From Candidatus Kaistella beijingensis (GTDB lineage Bacteria > Bacteroidota > Bacteroidia > Flavobacteriales > Weeksellaceae): a stretch of DNA of 64,000 nucleotides. Under the pieces are notes generated by a model, which saw nothing but the letters and a program-made list of their open reading frames with translations, was not told where the DNA came from and made no database searches. The position numbers were made by a program, and so were the translations under genes. The stretch covers positions 372,001 through 436,000 of the forward strand of contig NZ_CP071953.1 of assembly GCF_020084865.1 (NCBI RefSeq). The letters are read 5' to 3'. This document shows, one piece after another, positions 8,124 through 17,779 of the stretch (position 1 is its first letter; each line of letters opens with the position of its first letter).

Positions 8124-10799
8124 ATGCATAAAGAAGGAGAAAGGTTAATTCCTATCAACATTGTTGATGAAATGAAATCCTCTTATATCGATTATTCGAT
8201 GTCGGTAATTGTATCAAGAGCGTTACCCGATGTAAGAGATGGCTTGAAGCCGGTTCACAGAAGAGTTTTGTACGGGATGTACGGACTCGGCGTTTTTTCA
8301 AACAGAAAATATTTAAAATCCGCGAGAATTGTCGGCGACGTTCTCGGTAAATACCATCCACACGGCGATACGTCGGTTTACGATGCGATGGTGAGAATGG
8401 CGCAACCGTGGAGTTTGCGTTATCCGCAAGTTGACGGACAAGGTAACTTCGGTTCTATGGACGGTGACCCACCTGCAGCAATGCGTTACACGGAAGCGAG
8501 GCTGAAAAAGATTTCTGATGAAATTTTGGCGGATCTAGACAAAGACACTGTAGATTTTCAGAACAACTTTGATGATTCATTGACGGAGCCAACCGTTTTA
8601 CCTACAAAAATCCCGAATCTTTTGGTGAACGGAACTTCCGGTATTGCGGTGGGAATGGCGACGAATATGGCACCTCACAACCTTTCTGAAAGTATCGATG
8701 CGATTGTTGCCTATATCGATAATAAGGACGTGACGATTGATGAGTTGATGAAACACATCATCGCCCCGGATTTTCCGACAGGTGGAATTATTTACGGTTA
8801 TGACGGAGTTCGTGACGCTTTCCACACGGGAAGAGGAAGAATCGTTCTTCGTGCAAAAGTAAATTTTGAGGAAGTTGGAAACAGAAACGCCATCATCGTA
8901 ACTGAAGTTCCTTACCAAGTGAACAAAGCCGAAATGATTGCAAGAACCGCAGAATTGGTAAAAGAGGAGAAAATTCCGGGCATCTTTGAAATCCGTGATG
9001 AATCCGACAGACAGGGAATGCGTATCGTTTACGAATTGAAAAACGACGCCATTCCGAATGTGGTTCTGAATATGCTTTATAAATATACGGCGCTTCAAAC
9101 TTCTTTCAGCGTTAATAATATTGCGTTGGTAAAAGGCCGTCCTGAACAATTGAATTTAAAGGACATCATTCATCATTTCGTTGACCACCGACACGAAGTT
9201 ATCGTAAGAAGAACCGAGTACGAACTGAAAAAAGCCAAAGAAAGAGCACATATTCTTGAAGGCTTCATGAAAGTAATCGGAACTCAAGATGACTTGGATA
9301 AAGCGATTGCAATCATTCGTCACAGTGCAAATCCGCAGGAAGCGAAGGATGGTTTGATGAAGGAATTTGACCTTTCAGAAATTCAGGCTCAAGCGATTTT
9401 GGATTTAAGACTCGCTCGTTTGACGGGAATGGAGTTGGATAAAATCCGTGCAGAGTACGAAGAGATCATGAACTTAATCAAAGATTTGGAAGATATCTTG
9501 ACCAACGAACCAAGACGTTACGAAATCATCAAAACCGAACTTTTAGAAATGAAAGAAAAATACGGCGATGAAAGAAGAACGGAAATCGATTATTCAGGAG
9601 GAGAAATGTCGATCGAAGATTTAATTCCTGACGAAAAAGTGGTTCTTACCATTTCTCATGCAGGTTATATTAAAAGAACTTCGCTTTCCGAATACAAAGT
9701 TCAAAGTAGAGGTGGAGTTGGAAACCGTGCCGCAACCACAAGAGACGAGGATTTCCTTGAATACATCGTGGCTGCAACCAATCACCAATATATGTTGTTC
9801 TTTACCGAAAAAGGAAAATGTTTTTGGTTAAGGGTTTTCGAAATTCCAGAAGGTTCTAAAACGGCGAAAGGAAGAGCTGTTCAAAACTTGATTAATATTG
9901 AACCGGACGATAAAATTAAAGCCTACATCAGAACCAACGATTTGAAAGATTCCGAATATGTGAATCAAATGAACGTGGTGATGATTACCAAAAACGGAAC
10001 GATTAAGAAAACTTCGCTGGAAGCTTATTCAAGACCGAGAACAAACGGGGTGAACGCCATTGAAATCCGTGACAACGACCAACTTTTAGGAGCAAGATTA
10101 ACCAATGGAAATTCCGAGATTATGATTGCAACCAAAAACGGAAAATGTATCCGTTTCCCCGAAGAAAAAGCGAGAGCGGTTGGAAGAGGCTCTATCGGAG
10201 TTCGTGGAATTACCCTTGAAAAAGACGATGAAGTAATTGGAATGATTGTTGTGAACGATGTGGAGAATGAAACTGTTTTGGTGGTTTCAGAAAAAGGTTA
10301 TGGAAAGAGAACGGCAGTTGAAGATTACCGTATCACAAACCGTGGTGGAAAAGGGGTAATCACTTTAAACATCACTGAAAAAACAGGAAATCTAATCGCT
10401 ATTCAAACCGTAACTGATGATGACGGTTTAATGATTATCAATAAATCGGGTGTTGCAATCAGAATGGGAATGGATGAAATGCGAGTAATGGGTAGAAATA
10501 CTCAGGGAGTTCGCGTGATCAACCTTAAAAATAATGACGAAATCGCCGCGATTGCAAAAGTGGAAATGGATAAAGATGTTGAGGAAGAAACAGAGGGAGA
10601 ATCTACAGAAACACTTCCGGGAGCAGTAGATTCCGTAATGCCTGAATTTAAAGATGTTCCTCAAACCGGAGATAACGCCATCAGTAATATGGGTGATGAA
10701 GACTATCTGAAAAAAATCGAGGAAGAAGAGGTGAAAGCCAATGAAAAACTTGAAAAAGAAAAGGAAAAAGAAGAATCCGACGACGATTCTGAAGAATAA
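8124..10799 (+). CDS. gyrA: DNA gyrase subunit A
   Basis: An 891-residue type II topoisomerase A subunit; with GyrB it introduces negative supercoils. The catalytic tyrosine is Y122 in AAMRYTE. The quinolone-contact residues are T83 and D87 in [11 protein letters not shown], aligned to E. coli S83 and D87. A six-bladed C-terminal DNA-wrapping domain covers about 500-820, with a GyrA-box-like QSRGGVG at its first blade and further RGG repeats. The extreme C-terminus (about 825-891) is an acidic, Glu/Lys-rich tail. gyrB is not in this window. The TPR gene starts 27 bp downstream without an intervening terminator, so the two may be co-transcribed. Confidence 0.96.
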   Translation: MHKEGERLIPINIVDEMKSSYIDYSMSVIVSRALPDVRDGLKPVHRRVLYGMYGLGVFSNRKYLKSARIVGDVLGKYHPHGDTSVYDAMVRMAQPWSLRYPQVDGQGNFGSMDGDPPAAMRYTEARLKKISDEILADLDKDTVDFQNNFDDSLTEPTVLPTKIPNLLVNGTSGIAVGMATNMAPHNLSESIDAIVAYIDNKDVTIDELMKHIIAPDFPTGGIIYGYDGVRDAFHTGRGRIVLRAKVNFEEVGNRNAIIVTEVPYQVNKAEMIARTAELVKEEKIPGIFEIRDESDRQGMRIVYELKNDAIPNVVLNMLYKYTALQTSFSVNNIALVKGRPEQLNLKDIIHHFVDHRHEVIVRRTEYELKKAKERAHILEGFMKVIGTQDDLDKAIAIIRHSANPQEAKDGLMKEFDLSEIQAQAILDLRLARLTGMELDKIRAEYEEIMNLIKDLEDILTNEPRRYEIIKTELLEMKEKYGDERRTEIDYSGGEMSIEDLIPDEKVVLTISHAGYIKRTSLSEYKVQSRGGVGNRAATTRDEDFLEYIVAATNHQYMLFFTEKGKCFWLRVFEIPEGSKTAKGRAVQNLINIEPDDKIKAYIRTNDLKDSEYVNQMNVVMITKNGTIKKTSLEAYSRPRTNGVNAIEIRDNDQLLGARLTNGNSEIMIATKNGKCIRFPEEKARAVGRGSIGVRGITLEKDDEVIGMIVVNDVENETVLVVSEKGYGKRTAVEDYRITNRGGKGVITLNITEKTGNLIAIQTVTDDDGLMIINKSGVAIRMGMDEMRVMGRNTQGVRVINLKNNDEIAAIAKVEMDKDVEEETEGESTETLPGAVDSVMPEFKDVPQTGDNAISNMGDEDYLKKIEEEEVKANEKLEKEKEKEESDDDSEE

Positions 10800-10826
10800 T
10801 TTTTAAAACCAATTTTTATACTTGAT

Positions 10827-12215
10827 ATGAAAAAAGTATTTTTAAGCATTGCGATGGTTTCCGTGACTTTCGCTTTCGCACAAAAAAAAGAAATCGCAAA
10901 TGCTGTGAAAGCGATTGACGCAGGAGATACTGCAACGGCAAACGCACAGATTTCCGCAGCGGAATCTGCAATGGGAGGGAAGACTTATCTTCTTGAACCA
11001 TCAGTTTTGGAACAATTCTATTATGCAAAAGGCTTATCATTATTAAAATCAGGTAAAACTGCAGAAGGAGCTGCCTATTTAGCCAAGATGAACGACCTTG
11101 GAAAGATGAAAATTTTCACAGGAAAAGACGCTTCGAAAAACAAAGTTTATTACGTTGGAAAAGCTGAAGCAGATGCATCTGGAATCCAAGGATTAAAAGA
11201 GGAATCTTATTCACCAACTCTTGTAAGTAAATTAGGAAGCACAATCAATCCGGTGATTGAATCTGCAAATAAGGCTGCAATTGATGCTTACAACGCTAAA
11301 AATTATCAAACCGCCGCTCAAAAATTTGGAGAGGTTTATAATTTGTTGAAAGCTGCAGGGCAAGAGAACAAGCAATATCTTTATTATTCAGGATTAAATT
11401 ATGCTCTTGCCGATAAAAAGTCAGAAGCAATTGATGTTTACAACCAACTTATCAATTCAGGTTACACCGGAGTTGAAACTACGTACACCGCAAAAAACAA
11501 AAAAAGCGGGACCGTAGAAAGTCTTGATAAAACTTCTTGGGATCTTTACAAAAAAATGGGTGCGACTGCTGATTACACCGATTTTAAAACCGAGACTTCA
11601 AAAAGTATCGAGCAAGAACTTTATGAAACTAATGCAGCATTAATGCTTGATGCAGGTCAAAGTACTGAGGCTTTGACTTTAATTGAAAAAGGGTTGAAAA
11701 AATTCCCAAACAGTTCAAAACTTTCTGAACTTCAGGGTACTGCCTTTTATAAGTCAGGAAAAACCAATGAATTCGTTGCAAATTTAAAAGAACAGATCGC
11801 AAAACATCCAAATGATGCAAACAACTGGTATAATTTAGGGGTTTTGCAAAGTAAGGATCCTGCGACAGTTAATGATGCGATAGCTTCTTATAAAAAGGCG
11901 GTGGAACTAAAACCGGATTTTACGATTGCTTATCAAAATCTTGCTTATTTAACGATGGGAGACGATGGTAAAGCAATCGACGATTACAATGCCGCTAAAA
12001 AAGCTGGTAAAGCTGATCAGGCGAATAAAATCATCGAGGCGAGAAGAGCCAGATTAGCTGCAGCATTACCGTATGCAGAAAAATGGTACCAAAATGACCA
12101 AAATAATATTGAAGCCGTTTCATTATTGAAAGGTTTATATTTATCCGCCAAGAATGAAGCTAAATTTCAGGAATTCAAATCAAAAGAAGCTGCAATGAAG
12201 GGCTCAGGAAAGTAA
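10827..12215 (+). CDS. Exported tetratricopeptide-repeat protein
   Basis: A 462-residue protein with a signal peptide (MKKVFLSIAMVSVTFAFAQ). The mature part is rich in alanine and built of helical pairs. Clear TPR units occur at about 185-205 (YSGLNYALADKKSEAIDVY), 265-300 and 330-380 (NWYNLGVLQSKDPATVNDAI, then AIASYKKAVELKPDF). TPR domains mediate protein-protein contacts; the partner is unknown. A strong terminator follows at 12241-12272. It is probably transcribed with gyrA, but I know of no functional link. Confidence 0.85.
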   Translation: MKKVFLSIAMVSVTFAFAQKKEIANAVKAIDAGDTATANAQISAAESAMGGKTYLLEPSVLEQFYYAKGLSLLKSGKTAEGAAYLAKMNDLGKMKIFTGKDASKNKVYYVGKAEADASGIQGLKEESYSPTLVSKLGSTINPVIESANKAAIDAYNAKNYQTAAQKFGEVYNLLKAAGQENKQYLYYSGLNYALADKKSEAIDVYNQLINSGYTGVETTYTAKNKKSGTVESLDKTSWDLYKKMGATADYTDFKTETSKSIEQELYETNAALMLDAGQSTEALTLIEKGLKKFPNSSKLSELQGTAFYKSGKTNEFVANLKEQIAKHPNDANNWYNLGVLQSKDPATVNDAIASYKKAVELKPDFTIAYQNLAYLTMGDDGKAIDDYNAAKKAGKADQANKIIEARRARLAAALPYAEKWYQNDQNNIEAVSLLKGLYLSAKNEAKFQEFKSKEAAMKGSGK

Positions 12216-12240
12216 TTTTTGCAATAAAAACAATATCTAA

Positions 12241-12272
12241 ATATGCTGAAGATGATTCAGCATATTTTTTTT
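12241..12272 (+). terminator. Terminator after the TPR gene
   Basis: ATATGCTGAA pairs perfectly with TTCAGCATAT across a five-base loop, followed by a T-run of about eight. It ends the gyrA-TPR unit. Confidence 0.88.
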
Positions 12273-12360
12273 AAAGATTTCAATATTTAAGAAAAGTTTA
12301 ATTACTTTTTTAGTCTGAAATCTCTCATTTTCTTCGTAAATTCACAGCAAATTTAATATA

Positions 12361-14133
12361 ATGACCACAGCAGAAAAAATAGCGGCGCTTCGCCAAAAAA
12401 TGTCTCAGAATAATATCGATGTTTTTATTGTTTATTCCGCAGATCCGCATATGAGCGAATATTTGCCGCAAGAATGGCAGGAAAGATCTTGGATTTCTGG
12501 ATTTACGGGTTCTGCAGGATTCGTAGTTATTACAAGAGAAAAAGCGGCACTTTGGACAGATGGACGATATTTTGTACAGGCAGCCATTGAACTTGAAAAC
12601 TCCGGGATCGATTTGATGAAGGAAGGTGAAGAAGGAACACCAAACTATATCGATTGGATTATTTCACAAACTCCTGAAAATGGGACAGTTGCGGTGAATG
12701 CGGTTGCAACTTCAAATGCAAATTGGGAAACATTGGTACAAAAACTTGCTACAAAAAAAATCAAACTGGTAGATTTACCTTTACTAAAAGATATTTGGAG
12801 CGAAAGAAGTCCTGGAGCGAAAAAAAATCCAGTTTTTGTTCATCCCATCGAAAGAGCTGGAAAATCTGTTTCGCAAAAACTTTCAGACATTCGCCAAAAA
12901 ATGGAGGAACACGGTGCGTCGTATCACATAATTTCAAGTCTTGACGACGTTGCATGGACGTTGAATTTAAGAGGAAGTGATGTGCAGGCAAATCCCGTTT
13001 TTTTGAGCTATATTATCTTGAGTAAAAATGAGGCGAAACTATTTGTAGATTTAGAAAAACTCGACACAGAAGCAAGAAAACAAATGGATGATTCCAATGT
13101 GAAAATGCTTCCTTACGAAGATTTTTATTCTGAGTTAAAAACCATCAATGGAGAAACAGTACTGGTTTCGCCAAACAGCAATCAATCCATCTTTGAGTCG
13201 TTAAAAGAAACAAATACCTTTATTAAAGCTCCAGTTCCTGGAAATTTGATGAAAGCGATTAAAAACGAGACCGAACTTGAAGGCTTTAGAACCGTAATGC
13301 AGCGAGACGGTGTTGCAATGGTAAAGTTTCTTTATTGGCTGACTCATCAAGCTGGAAAGGAGGCGATGACGGAATATTCCATCGGAAAAAAATTAAGAGG
13401 TTTCCGTGAAGAGTGCAAAAATTTCGTTGGTGAAAGTTTCGGAAGTATCATAGGCTATCTTGATAATGGTGCGATTATGCATTACTCTGCAAAAAGTGAA
13501 GGCAGCAAAGATGTTACCAATGAGGGTGCAATTCTGGTAGATTCCGGTGGGCAATATTTGGAGGGAACCACCGATATTACCAGAACCGTTGCTTTAGGAA
13601 ATGTTTCCGATGAATTCAAAGAGAACTCGACTTTAGCATTAAAAGGTTTGATCCAACTTTCGATGGTGAAATTCCCGAAAGGTACGCGTGGAGTTCAACT
13701 CGACGCTTTTGCTAGAATGGCACTTTGGAAGGAAGGAAAAGACTACAATCACGGAACTGGACACGGTGTTGGAAGTTTCATGAACGTTCATGAAGGTCCA
13801 CAAAATATTAGAAAAGACATGAATTTCCAGGATTTGATTCCAGGAATGGTGCTTTCTAATGAACCCGGTTTCTACCTCGATTATCATTACGGAATTCGTC
13901 ACGAAAACTTAATTGCCGTGAAAGAATGGAAGAAAACCGATTTCGGAAGTTTTTATGAATTTGAAACTTTGACGATTTGTCCATTCGACCGAAACGTAAT
14001 CGACGTAAATCTTCTTACCGAACCCGAAAAAGAATGGCTCAACAATTACCACCAATGGTGTGAGGAAAAACTTGCCGCAGATTTGGAAGGTGATGTAAAA
14101 GACTGGTTTTTGGAAGTGGTGAAACCGATTTAA
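12361..14133 (+). CDS. Xaa-Pro aminopeptidase (M24B)
   Basis: A 590-residue cytosolic metallopeptidase that removes N-terminal residues preceding proline. Two creatinase-type N-terminal domains (about 1-150 and 165-310) precede the pita-bread catalytic domain. Metal ligands are visible in order: ILVDSGGQY and GTTDITRTV (two Asp), HGTGHGVG (His), LSNEPGFY (Glu) and IRHENLI (Glu). The three-domain length of about 590 residues matches the eukaryote-like long form common in Bacteroidota. It is monocistronic, between terminators at 12241 and 14142, and converges on rpoD. Confidence 0.93.
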   Translation: MTTAEKIAALRQKMSQNNIDVFIVYSADPHMSEYLPQEWQERSWISGFTGSAGFVVITREKAALWTDGRYFVQAAIELENSGIDLMKEGEEGTPNYIDWIISQTPENGTVAVNAVATSNANWETLVQKLATKKIKLVDLPLLKDIWSERSPGAKKNPVFVHPIERAGKSVSQKLSDIRQKMEEHGASYHIISSLDDVAWTLNLRGSDVQANPVFLSYIILSKNEAKLFVDLEKLDTEARKQMDDSNVKMLPYEDFYSELKTINGETVLVSPNSNQSIFESLKETNTFIKAPVPGNLMKAIKNETELEGFRTVMQRDGVAMVKFLYWLTHQAGKEAMTEYSIGKKLRGFREECKNFVGESFGSIIGYLDNGAIMHYSAKSEGSKDVTNEGAILVDSGGQYLEGTTDITRTVALGNVSDEFKENSTLALKGLIQLSMVKFPKGTRGVQLDAFARMALWKEGKDYNHGTGHGVGSFMNVHEGPQNIRKDMNFQDLIPGMVLSNEPGFYLDYHYGIRHENLIAVKEWKKTDFGSFYEFETLTICPFDRNVIDVNLLTEPEKEWLNNYHQWCEEKLAADLEGDVKDWFLEVVKPI

Positions 14134-14141
14134 ACCTAAAT

Positions 14142-14171
14142 AAAAAGGAATCCAAAACGGATTCCTTTTTT
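14142..14171. terminator. Bidirectional terminator between aminopeptidase and rpoD
   Basis: AAAAAGGAATCC (14142-14153) pairs perfectly with GGATTCCTTTTT (14159-14170) across a five-base loop. T-runs on both strands allow it to serve both convergent genes. Confidence 0.9.
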
Positions 14172-14179
14172 GTTGTCTA

Positions 14180-15046
14180 TTACTTGCCAAGATAAGACTT
14201 CAAAATCTTACTTCTCGTATTATGTTTCAATCTCTTGATTGCTTTCTCTTTAATTTGACGAACTCTTTCTCTCGTCAAATCAAATGTTTCACCAATTTCT
14301 TCCAAAGTCATCGGATGCTTTCCATTCAGTCCGAAATAAAGTCGAACCAAATCCGCTTCTCTCGGCGTCAAAGTTTGCAATGCTCTCTCAATCTCGATTT
14401 GCAGCGATTCAAGCATCAAATCTTTATCAGGACTTGGTGATTCACCGGAACGTAAAACGTCGTACAAATTAGAATCTTCACCTTCCACAAGTGGTGCGTC
14501 CATCGATAAGTGACGGCCGGAATTTTTCATGGATTCCTTGATGTCGTCTTCGCTCATATCCAACACTTTCGCCAATTCTTCCGGAGAAGGTGGTCTTTCA
14601 TTTTCCTGCTCCAAATGTGCGTAAGCTTTGTTGATTTTGTTGATGGAACCAATCTTATTCAATGGCAATCTCACAATTCTCGACTGTTCCGCCAAAGCCT
14701 GCAAAATCGACTGGCGAATCCACCAAACTGCATAAGAAATGAACTTAAAACCTCTCGTTTCGTCATATCTTTTAGCCGCCTTCATCAAACCGAGGTTTCC
14801 TTCGTTAATCAAATCGGGAAGTGAAAGTCCCTGATTTTGGTATTGTTTAGAAACAGAAACCACGAAACGCAAATTCGCCTTAATCAGTTTTTCCAGTGCA
14901 ACTCTGTCTCCTGCGCGAATTTTTTGCGCGAGTTCCACTTCTTCATCTGCTGTAATCAGATCCACTTTTCCGATTTCCTGCAAATACTTGTCGAGCGATG
15001 CGGTTTCTCTGTTGGTAACCTGCTTTGTAATTTTTAATTGTCTCAT
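14180..15046 (-). CDS. rpoD: Primary RNA polymerase sigma factor
   Basis: A 288-residue housekeeping sigma-70 of the short Bacteroidota type, which lacks the long region 1.1 and the non-conserved region of E. coli RpoD. Region 1.2 begins [10 protein letters not shown]. Region 2 contains [15 protein letters not shown] and the promoter-reading segment [10 protein letters not shown]. Region 4.2 is [20 protein letters not shown]. This factor reads TTG/TAnnTTTG promoters such as those noted elsewhere in the window. I chose the ATG at 15044-15046 ([10 protein letters not shown]); the frame is open for 16 more codons but the upstream residues do not match the family. Confidence 0.96.
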   Translation of the reverse strand: MRQLKITKQVTNRETASLDKYLQEIGKVDLITADEEVELAQKIRAGDRVALEKLIKANLRFVVSVSKQYQNQGLSLPDLINEGNLGLMKAAKRYDETRGFKFISYAVWWIRQSILQALAEQSRIVRLPLNKIGSINKINKAYAHLEQENERPPSPEELAKVLDMSEDDIKESMKNSGRHLSMDAPLVEGEDSNLYDVLRSGESPSPDKDLMLESLQIEIERALQTLTPREADLVRLYFGLNGKHPMTLEEIGETFDLTRERVRQIKEKAIKRLKHNTRSKILKSYLGK

Positions 15047-15173
15047 AGAAAAAACAATCCACTTTAAAGACTGCATTTTATTATACGACAGCAAGTAGCA
15101 AAAGGTTACAATACTTTAAAAATAAAATCAAGAATGATTTTTTGGGCGACAATTTCCGTCTACAGCTCCCAAT

Positions 15174-15206
15174 CTTTATTGCGGCGGCGAAGCCGCCGCA
15201 ATAAAG
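15174..15206. repeat. Perfect 15-bp palindrome with GAA loop
   Basis: A G+C-rich inverted repeat: 15174-15188 pairs perfectly with 15192-15206 around a GAA triloop, and the centre reads GGCGAAGCC. It stands in AT-rich intergenic DNA upstream of rpoD (15047-15556), where I see no gene. An open frame across it on the minus strand has no protein-like character. Confidence 0.8.
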
Positions 15207-15388
15207 GATTTCCGCTTTCGCCGGGTCGCAGTTTCAATATTTTTAGAAGATTTGTTTTAAAGTGAAAAGCTTTTCCATTTTCCAACATAAAAAATTTGCG
15301 AAATCTGTAAAATCCCGAATTCTCCGGACAATTCCGAAAAAAAATGTCAAAATTCATTAAGTCAGAAATGATAAACTTAATTTGAGAA

Positions 15389-15541
15389 GCCACGAAGTGG
15401 CGAAATCATCAGCAAAGGGTGAAGCCCTTTGTGTAGAAAATCATAAAACCAAACAGAGCCACAAAGTGGCGAAATCATCAGCAAAGGGTGAAGCCCTTTG
15501 TCTGGAAAACAAAACAACCAAACCGAGCCACGAAGTGGCGT
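15389..15541. repeat. 69-bp tandem repeat made of two hairpin types
   Basis: The palindrome GCCACGAAGTGGC occurs at 15389-15401, 15458-15470 (one base changed) and 15527-15539. The palindrome AAAGGGTGAAGCCCTTT occurs at 15414-15430 and 15483-15499. The spacing is exactly 69 bp each time, giving 2.2 copies of one unit. The DNA between the hairpins also matches between copies, with a few changes. The array ends 16 bp from the DUF6157 stop codon. Confidence 0.9.
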
Positions 15542-15556
15542 AATCATTACAGACCA

Positions 15557-15970
15557 TTAGTTTCTTTTAGTTCTCATCGCCTTCACCTTCTTCACCGAAT
15601 CATCTTTTAACAAATTTTGATATGCTGTACTCTCCACCGGAAAAAAAGCAATCTTTGATTCAGAATCCGAATGAACTCCAAAACCATAACGTTTCGCAAT
15701 CGCAGACGAACGAAGACAAGCCTGTCCTTTTGAGAAAAATTCGGAACGGGCTTTTTCTCTTTCGCTTTCCGAAATATTGTTTTTCTGTACAAAACATTCA
15801 AACAAAACTTCGTCGGATGTATATTTATAAGGATTTTCCAAAACCATTTCTATCTGAATATTCGCCAAAGTTTTGTTTCTTTTCACCGGCGGAATTTCGC
15901 TTTTAGAAACAGGGGAGTCTTCTGCAATTTCAATTAAGGTATCAATGTAGTTTGTAGTGTGAACTTTCAT
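15557..15970 (-). CDS. DUF6157 family protein
   Basis: A 137-residue cytosolic protein matching the DUF6157 family. Features are the N-terminal MKVHTTNYIDTLIEIAED, an invariant-looking PYKYTSDEVLF segment at about 52-62, a YGFGVHSDSESKIAFFPVES segment, and the basic ending KVKAMRTKRN. No catalytic residues or function are known to me. Its 3' end abuts the 69-bp repeat array, and the T9SS cargo gene and its terminator lie upstream. The intact frame and conserved ends argue for a real gene. Confidence 0.8.
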   Translation of the reverse strand: MKVHTTNYIDTLIEIAEDSPVSKSEIPPVKRNKTLANIQIEMVLENPYKYTSDEVLFECFVQKNNISESEREKARSEFFSKGQACLRSSAIAKRYGFGVHSDSESKIAFFPVESTAYQNLLKDDSVKKVKAMRTKRN

Positions 15971-16004
15971 TTTATGAAAATTTTTAAGTGATGTATTATT
16001 TTAA

Positions 16005-16120
16005 CCACATAGTCAAATAGTCAATTAATTTCTTCTTTAAAGGAAAAATAGAAAATACATTTTATACTATTTTATCTTTTTTGAACATGACTTTCATTAA
16101 AAATCTATTTGGCTATGTGG
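16005..16120. repeat. Inverted CCACATAG-type repeat pair
   Basis: CCACATAGTCAAATAG at 16005-16020 is answered by its inverse at 16105-16120 with 15 of 16 positions matching. The 84 bp between are AT-rich and non-coding. The layout resembles a small miniature element or a very long stem-loop. Confidence 0.6.
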
Positions 16121-16166
16121 CATTAAAACTATTTATGTATGAATGTAATCGCCTTAAATATAAATA

Positions 16167-16199
16167 AAACTCATTCCGTTGTCTTCGGAATGAGTTTAA
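16167..16199 (-). terminator. Terminator after the T9SS cargo gene
   Basis: AAACTCATTCCG (16167-16178) pairs perfectly with CGGAATGAGTTT (16186-16197) across a seven-base loop. On the minus strand it lies about 20 bp past the stop codon. The T-run there is short (TTTTATTTA), so it is a good but not ideal terminator. Confidence 0.75.
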
Positions 16200-16219
16200 A
16201 TAAATTAATTTCGGATCAA

Positions 16220-17674
16220 TTATTTAATGATTAGTTTATTAGAAGATTTTTTCCCCTCCGATTGGTAATTCAAAATATATACTCCAGATGTTGCTTTTAC
16301 AGAAACTATATTTTTCCCCTTGTTCACCAAACCGGAATAAACCACTTTACCAGATACATCAGAAACTATAATGTTTCCAGATTTTTCTGCATCAAATGTG
16401 AAGGTTCCGTTGCTTGGATTGGGGTAGATATTGTTTTTTGCAAGATTACTTTCGTTCGTAGCTAAAGGAGTCCCACATAAATACGGTTTGAAAGTCACCA
16501 ATCCCAAAGTAGAGGTATCAACTTGATGCGTGATCACCGCTTCAACCATCGTGTCATCGGAAAGTTCGCCTTCTCTCCAACAGTTATTGGTTGCACTTAC
16601 TGCATTTGGGGTGTTGTTATAAAGTGCGTAAAGTTGTCCACCATTTCCGTTATCCTTGAAAATGTTTTGACCTGCGCTTCCAAGAGCTCCACCTCCAAGA
16701 TCAGCTGTAGTGGTATTCACCAAAGTAATTCCCCACAAACTTCCTCGGATTTGGTTTTTTTCAACTTTGAAAGTTCCGTTTCCGTAAAGGTTGATTCCAC
16801 TTCCGCCGTTCGCAGGAACAGTTTCAACATTATTGTTGGTTAAAATGTTGTTTGAAATTGTTCCGGAGCAGTTATTTCCGGTAATGGTAATTCCGTAACG
16901 GTTGTCGGTAACGGTGTTTCCGTCAATCAGCACATTGTTGTAAACTCCCAAAAGCGATGAAACGGAAATTCCACCTACCTTGTCATTGGCTCTATTTCCT
17001 ATGATGGTATTGTTGAGAATTTTTGTTGTAGACCCTGTTCCACTTGGTCCCATATTGATTTGCGGACGGTTAGAATTCAGTTTGGTGTTCCCGTTAAGAT
17101 AATTTCCTGTAAATTCAAGAGCAACCGATTGATTTGCTCCTGAAGCAACTGCAGCCAAATCATTTTGTATAAATTGAGAATTTTTCACCACCGGGTTTCC
17201 TGTTGAAAAGTTAATTGCAGCGGATGTATTTTGTCCGGATTTAAAATATCTTACAATGCAATTGTCCATCAAGAAATTCCCTGTCAAAGCTTGGATTCCA
17301 CCACCATATTCCAAAGTTGTATTTTTGAAAGTGGCGGTAGAAGTAGATTCTAGACGAATTCCCTTAAAAACTACAGCAGGATCGGTTGCCGTAATTTTAA
17401 AATCGGTTGCGGTCGTGTTATAAGTTCCTGCAACAGTAAGAAGCAGTCCGCCATTGATTTTAAGAGTGGTATTTTCATCCATATTCAAAACATCTCCTGC
17501 AGAAATGGTTACATTTGCCGTCATCGAGTAATCTGTGCCGTTATTCACTACAACAGTTGGTGCAGCCGCAGAAAGCGACGCAAGATTATAAGTCACCCCT
17601 GTTCCTGGACTTACAAATTGTGAGAATATAAATGTTGAAATGGAAGAAAATAGTAATAAAGATATCTTTTTCAT
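16220..17674 (-). CDS. T9SS-secreted parallel beta-helix protein
   Basis: A 484-residue secreted protein. Residues 1-18 form a signal peptide (ISTFIFSQ end). The middle, about 60-390, is a right-handed beta-helix with many Asn/Gly ladder turns such as KILNNTIIGNRAND and GITITGNNCSGTISNNILTN, resembling pectate-lyase-like folds. The last 80 residues are a type A T9SS sorting domain, recognisable from NIYPNPSNGTFTF, DVSGKVVYSG, the TSGVYILNY strand and the basic KLIIK end. The protein is therefore exported by Sec, then carried across the outer membrane and cell-surface anchored. No catalytic residues stand out, so adhesion is as likely as polysaccharide cleavage. PorQ, encoded in this window, belongs to the same secretion system. 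Confidence 0.88.
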   Translation of the reverse strand: MKKISLLLFSSISTFIFSQFVSPGTGVTYNLASLSAAAPTVVVNNGTDYSMTANVTISAGDVLNMDENTTLKINGGLLLTVAGTYNTTATDFKITATDPAVVFKGIRLESTSTATFKNTTLEYGGGIQALTGNFLMDNCIVRYFKSGQNTSAAINFSTGNPVVKNSQFIQNDLAAVASGANQSVALEFTGNYLNGNTKLNSNRPQINMGPSGTGSTTKILNNTIIGNRANDKVGGISVSSLLGVYNNVLIDGNTVTDNRYGITITGNNCSGTISNNILTNNNVETVPANGGSGINLYGNGTFKVEKNQIRGSLWGITLVNTTTADLGGGALGSAGQNIFKDNGNGGQLYALYNNTPNAVSATNNCWREGELSDDTMVEAVITHQVDTSTLGLVTFKPYLCGTPLATNESNLAKNNIYPNPSNGTFTFDAEKSGNIIVSDVSGKVVYSGLVNKGKNIVSVKATSGVYILNYQSEGKKSSNKLIIK

Positions 17675-17779
17675 TGAATAAAATTTTTCCCAAAGTTAAA
17701 ATATTATGGTAGAAATATAAATTTTGAAATGTTAAAAATTAGGCTGTAAATAATTATTTTTGATGAAAATTTTAGCAAA

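Noticed and set aside
8358..8400. Quinolone-resistance mutation in GyrA (T83 instead of Ser)
   Set aside because: Threonine at this position is, as I recall, the normal residue in flavobacteria such as F. psychrophilum; D87 is intact.
8598..9149. 183-residue minus-strand frame inside gyrA
   Set aside because: It is the antisense shadow of a conserved gene, with no start context or family pattern of its own.
15160..15393. 77-residue open frame on the minus strand upstream of rpoD
   Set aside because: It runs across the G+C-rich palindrome at 15174-15206, is full of Arg/Lys from that repeat and has no family-like pattern.
15389..15541. Regularly spaced repeats as a CRISPR array
   Set aside because: The DNA between the hairpins is also repeated, there are only 2.2 units, the repeat is a 69-bp tandem and no cas genes are present.
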